Notes under the pieces: model-generated
Seen by the model: only the letters and a program-made list of their open reading frames with translations
Database searches by the model: none
What the model was told of the DNA's origin: nothing
Position numbers and translations under genes: made by a program
Part shown: one piece after another, positions 16,796 to 26,494 of the stretch
Position numbering within the stretch: the first letter of the stretch is position 1
How the letters are laid out: each line of letters begins with the position of its first letter
Assembly (NCBI GenBank): GCA_964406445.1
Contig: CAYORU010000010.1
Coordinates: forward strand, 30,149-94,148
Source: SG8-30 sp964406445
Lineage (GTDB): Bacteria; Pseudomonadota; Gammaproteobacteria; Steroidobacterales; Steroidobacteraceae
Length of the DNA: 64,000 bases
Direction: 5' to 3'

Positions 16796-17581
16796 CTACT
16801 GGATCCGCGTGCCCATCCGGTCCCACAGCAGGACCGAGTCGGGGTCCGGGTTGAAGGACAGCCAGATCGCCACGGCCTTGCCGATCAGGTTATCGGCCGG
16901 GACGACGCCGACTTCAGGGAAACGGCTGTCGCGGCTGTTGTTGCGGTTGTCGCCCATCATGAAGTAGTGCCCCTCCGGCACGACCCACTCGCCGTCGCTG
17001 GCCGGTCGCGCCGGGTCGATCATGACCGCGTGTTCGGTCTCGCCCAGCCGCTCGCGCCCGACCATGCTGTAGCGGTACTGGACTTCCTTGGGGCCCCGGT
17101 AGAAGTCGCCCGCCAGCAGCGGCACCGGCTGGCCGTTCACGGAGACCTGCGGACCGCTCACGCGGATCCGGTCGCCCGGCAGGCCGACCAGGCGCTTGAT
17201 GAACACCACCGAGGGCTCGGTCGGCTTGCGGAACACGATGACGTCACCCCGGGCCGGCGCGCCGATCGGCAGTATCTTCCAGTTGACCACGGGCAGCCGC
17301 AACCCGTACCCCCACTTGTTCACGAAGATGAAGTCGCCCTGGATCAGGGTCGGCATCATGGAGTCCGAGGGGATCCTGAACGGCTCGTACAGGAAGGAAC
17401 GCAGCACCAGCACGAAGAGGATCACCGGGAAGAACGAGCGCGACCAGTCGACGATCACCGGCTCCGTCGCGCCCTCGCCGCGCGCCAGCCGGCGCGGCCT
17501 GAGCAGCCAGTGGTCGACGCCCCAGACGACGCCGGTCACCAGGGTCAGCACCACCAGCACGAACGAGAAGTCGAAGATCAT
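16796..17581 (-). CDS. lepB: Signal peptidase I LepB
   Basis: Cleaves signal peptides of exported proteins at the periplasmic face. 261 aa, shorter than E. coli (324) but normal for this branch. Two N-terminal membrane segments (about 5-22 and 50-66). Catalytic Ser74 in PSDSMMPTL and general-base Lys129 in FIKRLVGLPGD; box E GDNRNNSRDSR at about 205. Stop is TAG. Follows lepA by 13 bases. Confidence 0.96.
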   Translation of the reverse strand: MIFDFSFVLVVLTLVTGVVWGVDHWLLRPRRLARGEGATEPVIVDWSRSFFPVILFVLVLRSFLYEPFRIPSDSMMPTLIQGDFIFVNKWGYGLRLPVVNWKILPIGAPARGDVIVFRKPTEPSVVFIKRLVGLPGDRIRVSGPQVSVNGQPVPLLAGDFYRGPKEVQYRYSMVGRERLGETEHAVMIDPARPASDGEWVVPEGHYFMMGDNRNNSRDSRFPEVGVVPADNLIGKAVAIWLSFNPDPDSVLLWDRMGTRIQ

Positions 17582-17594
17582 CTAGGGCCTGCCG

Positions 17595-19388
<1,794 letters not shown>

Positions 19389-19446
19389 CGACGCCTGTCG
19401 CGACGGGAGCCGGGTGGCCCGGCCCTCCGGTCAAAAAAGTCCGGGG

Positions 19447-19455
19447 AGTATACCA
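19447..19455 (-). promoter_or_regulatory. Extended -10 promoter for lepA
   Basis: On the minus strand the 87-base gap before lepA reads TGGTATACT: a TGn extension joined to TATACT (5 of 6). No good -35 is present, as expected for extended -10 promoters. The leader would be about 50 bases and includes a T6 run. Predicted from sequence only. Confidence 0.5.
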
Positions 19456-19475
19456 GCGGCGGGTCGCCGGCCCGG

Positions 19476-19730
19476 TCAGTCGTCGAGCAGCCGTTCCAGG
19501 GATTCGAGGTCGAGCCGGCCGTGGCAGGCCGGCACGCCGTCGACCGTCAGGACCGGGACCTTGAGCCCGAACCGCCGCCGGGTGACCGGGTCTGCGTCCA
19601 CGTCGCGCAGCGTCACCGAGAGGCCGCGCCCGGCGAGCCAGGGCGCCAGCTCTTCCAGCATCTCGTCGCACAGCCCGCAGGACTCGCGGGTGTAGAGGAC
19701 CAGCCTCCCGGCCGGATCAGCGGCCGGCAT
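19476..19730 (-). CDS. Glutaredoxin-family protein (CxxC)
   Basis: 84 aa, thioredoxin fold. LVLYTRESCGLCDEML puts the redox pair CGLC at residues 18-21, with KVPVLTVDG supplying the cis-Pro segment and an N-terminal start (ATG 19730) that overlaps rseB by 14 bases. Related to the small glutaredoxin-like DUF836 group; the redox partner is unknown. In Pseudomonas this position between mucB and lepA holds the periplasmic protease gene mucD, which is absent here. Confidence 0.85.
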   Translation of the reverse strand: MPAADPAGRLVLYTRESCGLCDEMLEELAPWLAGRGLSVTLRDVDADPVTRRRFGLKVPVLTVDGVPACHGRLDLESLERLLDD

Positions 19731-20691
19731 TCGGCTTCTTCTGCAGACCCTGGGCGAGCACCTCGAGGGTCGCGGCCGGCACCTCGCCAATGGCCGTCAC
19801 CTGGTGGCCCTCGACGACGGTCGACAAGGCCGACGCCGGACCGGCGCGCCCGGCACCCAGCGGCGGCCGCTCGCCCGGCGTGGCGGCGCGGATGAACAGC
19901 GACACCGAGGCCAGCCCGTCGGAGAACACCAGGTGGTTCACCGGCGCCGGCGCCCCCGCCACGTCCTGGATGGCGGACGCCGAGAGCCTGAACCCCGGCG
20001 GCGGGCTCGGCACCGACCAGGCGCCGGCCTCCTGCGCCGGCTGCGCCACCTGGCGCACCCAGCGGAACTCGCGTCGGTCGAAACCCGGGTCGAGCTCGGC
20101 CTCGGCGATGTCGTCGCGAAGCTCGAGGCGCGTGAACCGCATCCGCTCGATCGGCCGCCCGTCGCCACCGGACAACTCGGACTTCACGGGCAGCCCGCTG
20201 CCCTCGTCGATCCACAGCCGGTGCCCGAAGCGGTAGCCGTCCCGGGGCCGGATCGCGATCTGGACCGCCCGTCGACCGTTCAGCGAAGTGACCTGCCGCT
20301 CGAGCGCCACCTCGTACCAGCGCTCCACTTCGGGCCCGAAGCGCGGCATCCGTCCGAACAGCCCGCTGCGCTCCGCGCGGTATTCGATGATCGCGAGCTT
20401 CTGGTCGGGCAGGTAGGCGATGACTTCGTCGCCGTCGCGAACGACCTCGCGCCCCGACGGCGACAGCGCCGTCAGGCGCTCGCGCGTCCGGCCCTCGCTC
20501 ACGTGGTGGACGATCCGCAGCCGCTCCAAGCGGCCGGCCGACTCGACCTCGAACTCGCCGACGTAGCTCGAGGCGGCCAGCGCCTCGGTCATCCGGTCGA
20601 TCCAGACGCGCGCTTCGTCCTCGGCGCGCGCTGCCCCCGGGCTCGTCACCGCGAGGGCCGCGGCGGCCGCCACGGCGGCCGCGCGGATCAT
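19717..20691 (-). CDS. rseB: Sigma-E regulatory protein RseB/MucB
   Basis: Periplasmic sensor that binds RseA and shields it from DegS-type cleavage until lipid or LPS signals displace it. 324 aa (E. coli 318). Signal peptide at about residues 1-23 ending AARA. The lipoprotein-like N-domain runs to about 200 (YVGEFEVE, SGREVVRDGDEVIAYLP), and the C-domain follows with APAPVNHLVFSDGLASVSLFI. ATG overlaps the rseA stop (ATGA). Confidence 0.92.
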   Translation of the reverse strand: MIRAAAVAAAAALAVTSPGAARAEDEARVWIDRMTEALAASSYVGEFEVESAGRLERLRIVHHVSEGRTRERLTALSPSGREVVRDGDEVIAYLPDQKLAIIEYRAERSGLFGRMPRFGPEVERWYEVALERQVTSLNGRRAVQIAIRPRDGYRFGHRLWIDEGSGLPVKSELSGGDGRPIERMRFTRLELRDDIAEAELDPGFDRREFRWVRQVAQPAQEAGAWSVPSPPPGFRLSASAIQDVAGAPAPVNHLVFSDGLASVSLFIRAATPGERPPLGAGRAGPASALSTVVEGHQVTAIGEVPAATLEVLAQGLQKKPNAGR

Positions 20692-21332
20692 CGGGTCACG
20701 GGCTCCGCGGCCGCGTCCTCCGCCGGCGCGGGCGCAGGCGGCGTCTCGGCCGGCGGCGCGACGATCACGGTGCGGCGCGCCAGCGGCGAGGTGAATTCGC
20801 TGTGGGCGACGAGGTAGGACGCCAGCTGCGCGCCGCCGAGATTGTTGCCGGCGGCGGGCGCAGGCGGCGTCGTGTACGACGGCGCCTGAGCGTCGGCGGC
20901 CGGCGCCCCGGGCGCGGCCACGGCCGCCAGGGCGGGCGCCGCGTCGAACGACGCCTCGAGCGCGACCTGCTGCGGCGCCACGGCCGTCACGTCGGTCTGG
21001 AGCTGCGGGATCACGACCAGGGCAGCTGCCGCCACCCCTGCCGCCACGCCCAGGCCGCCGAGCGGCCCGAGCCAGCGCGCGGCCCGCCCCAGGATCGGCG
21101 AGGCCGGCAGCGCCGGCTCGATCGCGATCGCGGCGCGGACCCGGTTCGCCACGTGCTTCGCGGCGCTCACCTCGCCATCCGCGCGCAGCGCGGCGCCGAT
21201 CAGCGAGTAACGCGACAGCGTTCCCTTGAGATCGTCGTCCCGTCCCAGCCGCTTGAGCAGCAGCGTGGTCTCGGCCTCCGGCAGTTCGCCGTCCAGAAAC
21301 GCGGAGAGCTGTTCCTTGATCGTGTCGGTCAT
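20688..21332 (-). CDS. rseA: Anti-sigma-E factor RseA/MucA
   Basis: Inner-membrane protein that holds sigma-E inactive. 214 aa (E. coli 216). The N-terminal cytosolic anti-sigma domain includes KEQLSAFLDGELPEAET at residues 5-21. A single membrane segment lies at about 93-118 (LGGLGVAAGVAAAALVVIP), followed by an Ala/Pro-rich periplasmic tail that should bind RseB. Low overall similarity to E. coli is normal in this family. ATG 21332 overlaps the rpoE stop. Confidence 0.9.
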   Translation of the reverse strand: MTDTIKEQLSAFLDGELPEAETTLLLKRLGRDDDLKGTLSRYSLIGAALRADGEVSAAKHVANRVRAAIAIEPALPASPILGRAARWLGPLGGLGVAAGVAAAALVVIPQLQTDVTAVAPQQVALEASFDAAPALAAVAAPGAPAADAQAPSYTTPPAPAAGNNLGGAQLASYLVAHSEFTSPLARRTVIVAPPAETPPAPAPAEDAAAEPVTR

Positions 21333-21967
21333 GTGTCGTCCCCGGAGCGCCCGAGACCGCCCTCGAACACCACCTTCAGGTGGCGGTCGATGGCCTCGCG
21401 GGCGCGAAAGATTCGCGAGCGCACCGTCCCGACCGGGCATTCCATGGTGCGCGCGATGTCCTCGTAGCTGAGCCCCTCAAGTTCCCTGAGCACGATGGCC
21501 GTGCGCAGGTCCTCCGGAAGGTTGTCGATGGCGCGGTTGACCGTCGCGCGGATCTCGTCGGTGAGCAGCAGCCGCTCGGGCGTGTCCGGATCGCGCAGGC
21601 GCTGGCTCAGGTCCGGGCCGCTGCCGTCCGCGTCGAGGTCGTAGGTCATGGGGCGACGGCCGGAGGACACCAGCGCGTTCTTCGCCGTGTTGATCGCGAT
21701 CCGGTACATCCAGGTGTAGAACGCGCTGTCGCCGCGAAAGCCAGGCAGGGCCCGGTAGGCCTTGATGAAGGCGTCCTGCGTCACGTCCTCGGCCTCGGCC
21801 GGGTCCCGCACGTAGCGCTGGACCAGCTTCAGCACCTTGTGCTGGTACTTGAGCACGAGCGCGTCGAAGGCGGACTTGTCCCCCTTCTGCACCCTGCGCA
21901 CCAGCGAAAGATCGCCCGTATCGCCCCCGTTGGGCACCGTCGTCAGCACTGCACCAGCCGATTCCAT
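21329..21967 (-). CDS. rpoE: RNA polymerase sigma-E factor (extracytoplasmic stress)
   Basis: ECF sigma factor for envelope stress. Region 2 DALVLKYQHKVLKLVQRYV ... EDVTQDAFIKAYRALPGFRGDSAFYTW and region 4 LPEDLRTAIVLRELEGLSYEDIA ... GTVRSRIFRARE are complete. I chose ATG 21967 (212 aa). A TTG at 22048 would give 239 aa but coincides with the predicted transcription start, and a good GGAGG near it has no start codon at the right distance. The N-terminal end is therefore uncertain. Starts the rpoE-rseA-rseB chain; the RseP protease that releases it is encoded at 57356-58729. Confidence 0.93.
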   Translation of the reverse strand: MESAGAVLTTVPNGGDTGDLSLVRRVQKGDKSAFDALVLKYQHKVLKLVQRYVRDPAEAEDVTQDAFIKAYRALPGFRGDSAFYTWMYRIAINTAKNALVSSGRRPMTYDLDADGSGPDLSQRLRDPDTPERLLLTDEIRATVNRAIDNLPEDLRTAIVLRELEGLSYEDIARTMECPVGTVRSRIFRAREAIDRHLKVVFEGGLGRSGDDT

Positions 21968-22054
21968 GCCGGGTCTGACCGGCGGCTCCCCGAGAAGTTC
22001 GCGAGGGGGGGCGTCGCGGCCGGATTGCGCTGCCTCCTGTCCGTGCAAGCCGCA

Positions 22055-22063
22055 ATCATATCA
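22055..22063 (-). promoter_or_regulatory. Extended -10 promoter for rpoE
   Basis: TGATATGAT on the minus strand: TGn plus TATGAT (5 of 6). It overlaps the last codons of ygfX. Transcription would start near 22048, about 80 bases before ATG 21967. No GAACTT-type sigma-E autoregulatory site was recognised by eye. Confidence 0.4.
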
Positions 22064-22484
22064 GGCGTGGACGCAGATCCTGGCGGCTCGCCCTGAGCAG
22101 GACCTTCAGCCGGCGGAAGTCCCCCTCCGGCAACGACTGCCGGGGTATCCACAGCACCTGGCGCCGGCCGCCTGCCTCGCAGGCGAGCAGGACGAGACCC
22201 GCCAGCACGCGGCTGCCCGGCAGGACGCGGGCGGCGAGGCCCGAGGGCTGCAGCACGAGGCCCTCGGGGCCCGCGGCCAGCCCGCGGATGGGACAGCCGC
22301 GGCCCGGCACGGCGCGGCGCAGCGACGGCCAGGTGGAGAGCGCGAGCAGGGTGAGTCCCGCCGCCGGCAGCGGCGGTACGCCGGCCAGCCAAGGCGCCGC
22401 CGCGGCGAGGAGCAGCGTGCCGGCGAACCCGGCGAGCCACCCCGGGCAGGGCGCGAGCTCAGACTGGAAGCGCCAGCAGCTCAT
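22056..22484 (-). CDS. ygfX: YgfX/CptA-like inner-membrane protein
   Basis: 142 aa. Two hydrophobic stretches near the N-terminus (about residues 16-48, LAGFAGTLLLAAAAPWLAGV...PAAGLTLLALS), then a soluble part ending in LWIPRQSLPEGDFRRLKVLLR, the family's conserved tail. Overlaps sdhE by 26 bases, as ygfX and sdhE (ygfY) do in other gammaproteobacteria. The pair was proposed as a toxin-antitoxin system in E. coli, but SdhE is now known as a flavinylation factor. I would not infer toxicity here. Confidence 0.8.
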   Translation of the reverse strand: MSCWRFQSELAPCPGWLAGFAGTLLLAAAAPWLAGVPPLPAAGLTLLALSTWPSLRRAVPGRGCPIRGLAAGPEGLVLQPSGLAARVLPGSRVLAGLVLLACEAGGRRQVLWIPRQSLPEGDFRRLKVLLRASRQDLRPRLI

Positions 22485-22707
22485 CGACGACGGCCTGCAT
22501 CGGGGCGTCGGGCGCCGGCTCGCCCTTGAGCAGCCAGGCCACGAGGTCGGGATCCTGCGCCTCGAGCAGTCGCAGGAAGGCGGCGCGCGATGCCGGCGTG
22601 GCGTCCGCGTAGCGGCGCTCCAGCCAGCGCAGGAGCAGCAGGTCGAGCTCCTTCATGCCGCGCCGGCAGCGCCAGCGCAGCCGCCCGAACTCCGCCGCGG
22701 CGTCCAT
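22459..22707 (-). CDS. sdhE: FAD assembly factor SdhE
   Basis: 82 aa. Promotes covalent FAD attachment to SdhA. The N-terminal RLRWRCRRGMKELDLLLLRW carries the RGxxE motif (RGMKE, residues 16-20) that contacts the flavoprotein. The helical body continues to LLKGEPAP. Nine bases after sdhB, so co-expressed with the complex it matures. Confidence 0.93.
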   Translation of the reverse strand: MDAAAEFGRLRWRCRRGMKELDLLLLRWLERRYADATPASRAAFLRLLEAQDPDLVAWLLKGEPAPDAPMQAVVDELLALPV

Positions 22708-22716
22708 GGCGCTGCC

Positions 22717-23505
22717 TCAGAGGTGCCGCTCGGCCATCATCTTCTTGATCTCGGCGATGGCCCGCGCCGGGTTGAGGTCCTTGGGGCAGGCCTCGGTGCA
22801 ATTCATGATGGTGTGGCAGCGGTACAGGCGGAACGGGTCCTCCAGCGCGTCGAGCCGCTCGCCGGTCGCTTCGTCGCGGGTGTCCACGATCCAGCGGTAC
22901 GCCGCGAGCAGCGCCGCCGGGCCGAGGTAGCGATCGCTGTTCCACCAGTAGCTCGGACAGCTCGTCGAGCAGCAGGCGCAGAGGATGCAGGCGCTGGGCC
23001 GGTCGATCTTCTCCTGGTCGGCCGGCGACTGGCGCCGCTCGCCATCCGGCGGGGCCGGCGTGCGCGCCTGCAGCCAGGGCTTGATCGACGCGTACTGCGC
23101 GTAGAAGTCGGTCAGGTCCGGGACCAGGTCCTTGATCACCGGCATGTGCGGCAGGGGGAAGATCCTGATCTCGCCCTTCACCTCGTCGATCGGCTTGGTG
23201 CAGGCGAGCGTGTTGACCCCGTCGATGTTCATCGCGCAGGAGCCGCAGATGCCCTCCCGGCAGGAGCGGCGGAAGGTCAGGCTCGGGTCGACCTCGTTCT
23301 TCACCTTGATCAGGGCGTCGAGGACCATCGGGCCGCAGCGGTCGAGGTCCACCTCGAAGCGGTCGAGCCGGGGCTTGTCGCCGCTGTCGGGGTCGAATCG
23401 GTAGATCCTGAGCGCCTTCACCCGCTTGGCGCCCGCGGGCGCCCTGTGGTGGCGACCCGGGATGTCCTTGTAGCGGGAATTGGCGGGGAGCGTGAATTCG
23501 GCCAT
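22717..23505 (-). CDS. sdhB: Succinate dehydrogenase iron-sulfur subunit
   Basis: Carries electrons from FAD to quinone through three Fe-S clusters. 262 aa from ATG 23505 (E. coli 238, the extra length being N-terminal). 2Fe-2S ligands in SCREGICGSCAMN at about 100; 4Fe-4S CILCACCSTSCP at about 190-201; 3Fe-4S RCHTIMNCTEACPKDLNP at about 237-254. The start is preceded, ten bases upstream, by a heptamer repeat array and not by a clear Shine-Dalgarno. Confidence 0.96.
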   Translation of the reverse strand: MAEFTLPANSRYKDIPGRHHRAPAGAKRVKALRIYRFDPDSGDKPRLDRFEVDLDRCGPMVLDALIKVKNEVDPSLTFRRSCREGICGSCAMNIDGVNTLACTKPIDEVKGEIRIFPLPHMPVIKDLVPDLTDFYAQYASIKPWLQARTPAPPDGERRQSPADQEKIDRPSACILCACCSTSCPSYWWNSDRYLGPAALLAAYRWIVDTRDEATGERLDALEDPFRLYRCHTIMNCTEACPKDLNPARAIAEIKKMMAERHL

Positions 23506-23514
23506 GAGGATACC

Positions 23515-23542
23515 GTGAAACGTGAGCCGTGAGCCGTGAGCC
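23515..23542 (+). repeat. Heptamer array GTGAGCC, 4 units
   Basis: Four 7-bp units (GTGAAAC, then GTGAGCC three times) in the 46-base gap between sdhA and sdhB. Read on the coding strand it is GGCTCAC repeated, ending ten bases before the sdhB ATG. Same unit, unit number and placement as the array before prfB. Confidence 0.85.
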
Positions 23543-23551
23543 GTAGGGAAT

Positions 23552-25336
23552 CTAGTAGGTGCGGGCCTTGGGCGGGATCTTTTCAACGTCGGTCGTCAGG
23601 GTTTCGAGGTGCACGGGCCGGTAATCGATCCTCACCCTGCCCGCCCCACCCACCCAGGCGAGCGTGTGCTTGAGCCAGTTGGCGTCGTCGCGCTCCGTGA
23701 AATCCTCACGGGCATGGGCGCCGCGGCTCTCCTTGCGGTTCTCGGCGGAGCGGATGGTCGCGACCGCCTGCAGCAGCAGGTTCTCGAGCTCGAGGGTCTC
23801 GATCAGGTCCGTGTTGAACACGAGCGAGCGGTCGGCCACGCGCACGTCGCCGAAGCTCCTGAAGGTGGCGTCGAGCTTCGCGCAGCCTTCGGCGAGCGTC
23901 TCGCCGCTGCGGAACACTGCCGCGTCGTTCTGCATGACGCGCTGCATCTCGAGCCGGATCTCGGCGGTCGGGCGCGCGCCCTTGGCGTGCCGCAGCCGGT
24001 CGAGCCGCTCGACCGCGCCGGCGCCCGCGTCCCTGGGCAGCGCGCGCTGCGGCGTGCCCGGCCTGACCACCGCCGCGCAGTGCCGGGCCGCTTGCCGGCC
24101 GAAGACCACCAGGTCGAGCAGGGAGTTCGATCCCAGGCGGTTCGCGCCGTGCACCGAGACGCAGGCGGCCTCGCCCACCGCCATCAGCCCGGGCACGACG
24201 GCGTCGGGGCTGCCGCCGGCGAGCGTCACGACCTCGCCGTTCACGTTGCAGGGAATGCCGCCCATGTTGTAGTGCACGGTCGGCAGGACCGGGATCGGCT
24301 CGCGCGTCACGTCCACGCCGGCGAAGATGCGCGCCGTCTCCGCGATCCCCGGCAGGCGCTTCGCGATCACGTCGGCGCCGAGGTGCTCGAGATGCAGGAA
24401 GATGTGGTCCTTGCCCTCGCCCACGCCGCGGCCCTCGCGGATCTCGATGGTCATCGAGCGGCTCACCACGTCGCGCGAGGCCAGGTCCTTGGCGTTCGGC
24501 GCGTATCGTTCCATGAACCGCTCGCCGAGCGAGTTCCTGAGGATGCCGCCCTCGCCGCGCACGCCCTCGGTGATCAGGCAGCCCGCGCCATAGATGCCCG
24601 TCGGGTGGAACTGCACGAACTCCATGTCCTGCAGCGGCAGTCCGGCCCGCAGCACCATGCCGCCGCCGTCGCCGGTGCAGGTGTGCGCGGAGGTGCAGGA
24701 GAAGTAGGCGCGCCCGTAGCCGCCGGTCGCGAGGATCGTCATCTGGGCCCGGAAGCGGTGCAGCGTGCCGGTCGCCATGTCGAGCGCCACCACGCCGCGG
24801 CAGGCTCCGTCCTCCATGATGAGGTCGATGGCGAAGTACTCGATGAAGAAGTTCGCGCTGTGCTTGAGCGACTGCTGGTAGAGCGTGTGCAGCATCGCGT
24901 GGCCGGTACGGTCGGCGGCCGCGCAGGTGCGCTGGGCGATGCCCTTGCCGTACTGGGTGGTCATGCCGCCGAAGGGCCGCTGGTAGATCCGACCGTCCTC
25001 GGTCCGCGAGAAGGGTACGCCGTAGTGCTCGAGCTCGAGCACCGCGCTCGGCGCCTCCTTGCACATGAACTCGATCGCGTCCTGGTCGCCGAGCCAGTCC
25101 GAGCCCTTGATGGTGTCGTAGAAGTGGTAGCGCCAGTCGTCCTCGCCCATGTTGCCGAGCGCGGCGCTGATCCCGCCCTGCGCCGCCACGGTGTGGCTGC
25201 GGGTCGGGAACACCTTGCTCAGGCAGGCGGTGGCGAGCCCCGCTTCGGCGAGACCCATCGTCGCGCGCAGGCCGGCGCCGCCGGCCCCGACTACGAGTAC
25301 GTCGTAGGTGTGGTCGACGAAGCGGTACTCGCTCAT
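23552..25336 (-). CDS. sdhA: Succinate dehydrogenase flavoprotein subunit
   Basis: Oxidises succinate with covalently bound FAD. 594 aa (E. coli 588). FAD-binding GAGGAGLRA at about residues 17-25, the FAD-linked His in SHTVAAQGG at about 46-54, and the active-site region FHPTGI, with the proton-shuttle Arg in RDVVSRSM at about 288. The C-terminal half ends with REDFTERDDANWLKHTL. ATG overlaps the sdhD TGA. Confidence 0.97.
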   Translation of the reverse strand: MSEYRFVDHTYDVLVVGAGGAGLRATMGLAEAGLATACLSKVFPTRSHTVAAQGGISAALGNMGEDDWRYHFYDTIKGSDWLGDQDAIEFMCKEAPSAVLELEHYGVPFSRTEDGRIYQRPFGGMTTQYGKGIAQRTCAAADRTGHAMLHTLYQQSLKHSANFFIEYFAIDLIMEDGACRGVVALDMATGTLHRFRAQMTILATGGYGRAYFSCTSAHTCTGDGGGMVLRAGLPLQDMEFVQFHPTGIYGAGCLITEGVRGEGGILRNSLGERFMERYAPNAKDLASRDVVSRSMTIEIREGRGVGEGKDHIFLHLEHLGADVIAKRLPGIAETARIFAGVDVTREPIPVLPTVHYNMGGIPCNVNGEVVTLAGGSPDAVVPGLMAVGEAACVSVHGANRLGSNSLLDLVVFGRQAARHCAAVVRPGTPQRALPRDAGAGAVERLDRLRHAKGARPTAEIRLEMQRVMQNDAAVFRSGETLAEGCAKLDATFRSFGDVRVADRSLVFNTDLIETLELENLLLQAVATIRSAENRKESRGAHAREDFTERDDANWLKHTLAWVGGAGRVRIDYRPVHLETLTTDVEKIPPKARTY

Positions 25337-25719
25337 GCCGCGCCCCCGAGCGAAACCTTGAGGATGGCGAACAGCGCGGCCGCCGCGACGAGCACGTGCA
25401 GGAACCGCGAGGCGACCAGCGCGGCGACGCGCGGCCCGGCCGCGCGCACGTAGTCCTCGATGACCACCTGCACGCCGAGCGCCGAATGCCAGGCGGACAC
25501 CGCGACGAACAGCCCGAGCAGGACGGCCGTCAGCGGCTTCGCGATCCACGCGCTCACGGCGCCGTAGCCGAGGTCGGGCAGCGTCAGCAGCGCGAAGACG
25601 AACCAGGGCCCGAGCAGGGCCAGCGCCACGGAGGTCGTACGCTGGCTCCACCAGTGATGGACGCCCTGCCGCGCCGCGCCGTGGCCGAGCACGCGTCCGA
25701 GCGGCGAACGCAGGCTCAT
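25333..25719 (-). CDS. sdhD: Succinate dehydrogenase membrane anchor SdhD
   Basis: 128 aa, three membrane helices (about residues 29-50, 55-82, 95-120). Haem-ligand-type His in SAWHSALGVQVVIEDYVR at about 77. VHHWWSQRTTSVALALLGPW resembles the quinone-side N-terminal region of SdhD. Overlaps sdhC and sdhA by ATGA at both ends. Confidence 0.92.
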   Translation of the reverse strand: MSLRSPLGRVLGHGAARQGVHHWWSQRTTSVALALLGPWFVFALLTLPDLGYGAVSAWIAKPLTAVLLGLFVAVSAWHSALGVQVVIEDYVRAAGPRVAALVASRFLHVLVAAAALFAILKVSLGGAA

Positions 25720-26114
25720 GCCCCACCCCCGAGGTGCCGCCAGGCGAGCGCCAGCGTGAACAACGAGGCGAGCGCCGTGGCCACCAGCACGGCCTGTCCG
25801 CTGCGCCGCGCCGTCGCCTTGTCGAAGCCGTAGCCGGCGTCCCAGACGAGGTGCCTGAGGCCGGCGAAGAAGTGGTACCAGAACGCGATCGCCCAGGCCG
25901 CCAGCAGCAGCCTCACGAACGGGTGGGCGAAGACCCGCGCGGCCGAGGCGTAGGCCGCGGCACCGCCCGCCGCAGCGACCAGCCAGTACGCCAGGAGCAG
26001 CAGGCCCGCGGACTGGAACACCCCGGTGATCCGGTGCGAGATCGACAGCACTATGGTGTACATGGGGCGGTACACCTGCAGGTGCGGGGACAGCGGTCGT
26101 GACTGTGTGATCAT
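25716..26114 (-). CDS. sdhC: Succinate dehydrogenase cytochrome b556 subunit SdhC
   Basis: 132 aa, three membrane helices. RPLSPHLQVYRPMYTIVLSISHRITG at residues 6-31 (two segments) is the family signature, with Ser and Arg at the quinone site. FFAGLRHLVWDAG at about 82-94 carries the haem-ligand His. AGAGAGG lies a proper distance before ATG 26114. Confidence 0.95.
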   Translation of the reverse strand: MITQSRPLSPHLQVYRPMYTIVLSISHRITGVFQSAGLLLLAYWLVAAAGGAAAYASAARVFAHPFVRLLLAAWAIAFWYHFFAGLRHLVWDAGYGFDKATARRSGQAVLVATALASLFTLALAWRHLGGGA

Positions 26115-26187
26115 CAATGCCTCTCTGGCAGGCGCGGTCCAGGGAGCTCGTGGCCCGCCGGGACTGCGCCACGCGGCGTCGCGCCGT

Positions 26188-26349
26188 TCAGAAGTCGATG
26201 CAGCGCCCCGCCTTCTCCCAGTCGCCGAAACGGGTCGGCTCCGGTCCGGGAGGACCGCCGACTTCCCTCGGTGTGTCCGGGGCCGGGGCCGGTGGCACGG
26301 GCGCCTGCGGCTCCGCAGCTGGCCGTAGCTTGGGCGATTCGTTTTGCAT
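26188..26349 (-). CDS. SDHAF4-like (DUF1674) succinate dehydrogenase assembly factor
   Basis: 53 aa, Pro-rich N-terminus, then GPEPTRFGDWEKAGRCIDF at the C-terminus. That is the hallmark of DUF1674/SDHAF4, which in eukaryotes binds flavinylated SdhA and assists its pairing with SdhB. Small enough to be missed by automatic annotation. It is the first gene of the sdh unit, 73 bases before sdhC. ATG 26349 is chosen because the longer upstream frame has no family similarity. Function here is inferred from the motif plus location. Confidence 0.85.
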   Translation of the reverse strand: MQNESPKLRPAAEPQAPVPPAPAPDTPREVGGPPGPEPTRFGDWEKAGRCIDF

Positions 26350-26494
26350 CGCCACAATTCTGCCAGACTCGCAGGGTCCCGCCCAAGAGGTTTGCTGAGA
26401 AGCGGCGGCCTTGTACAGGATACCGGCGAGATATTCGCCTGAGGCGGGCCGGACCCCGCCACGCTCCCGGGCCGTCGCGCGATACGATGCATTC

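Noticed and set aside
21968..22048. TTG 22048 as rpoE start (239 aa)
   Set aside because: It falls at the predicted transcription start, and the extra 27 residues match no sigma-factor region; kept only as an alternative.
22056..22707. sdhE-ygfX as a toxin-antitoxin module
   Set aside because: SdhE has the RGxxE flavinylation motif and lies in the sdh operon; the toxin-antitoxin idea for this pair is not needed to explain it.
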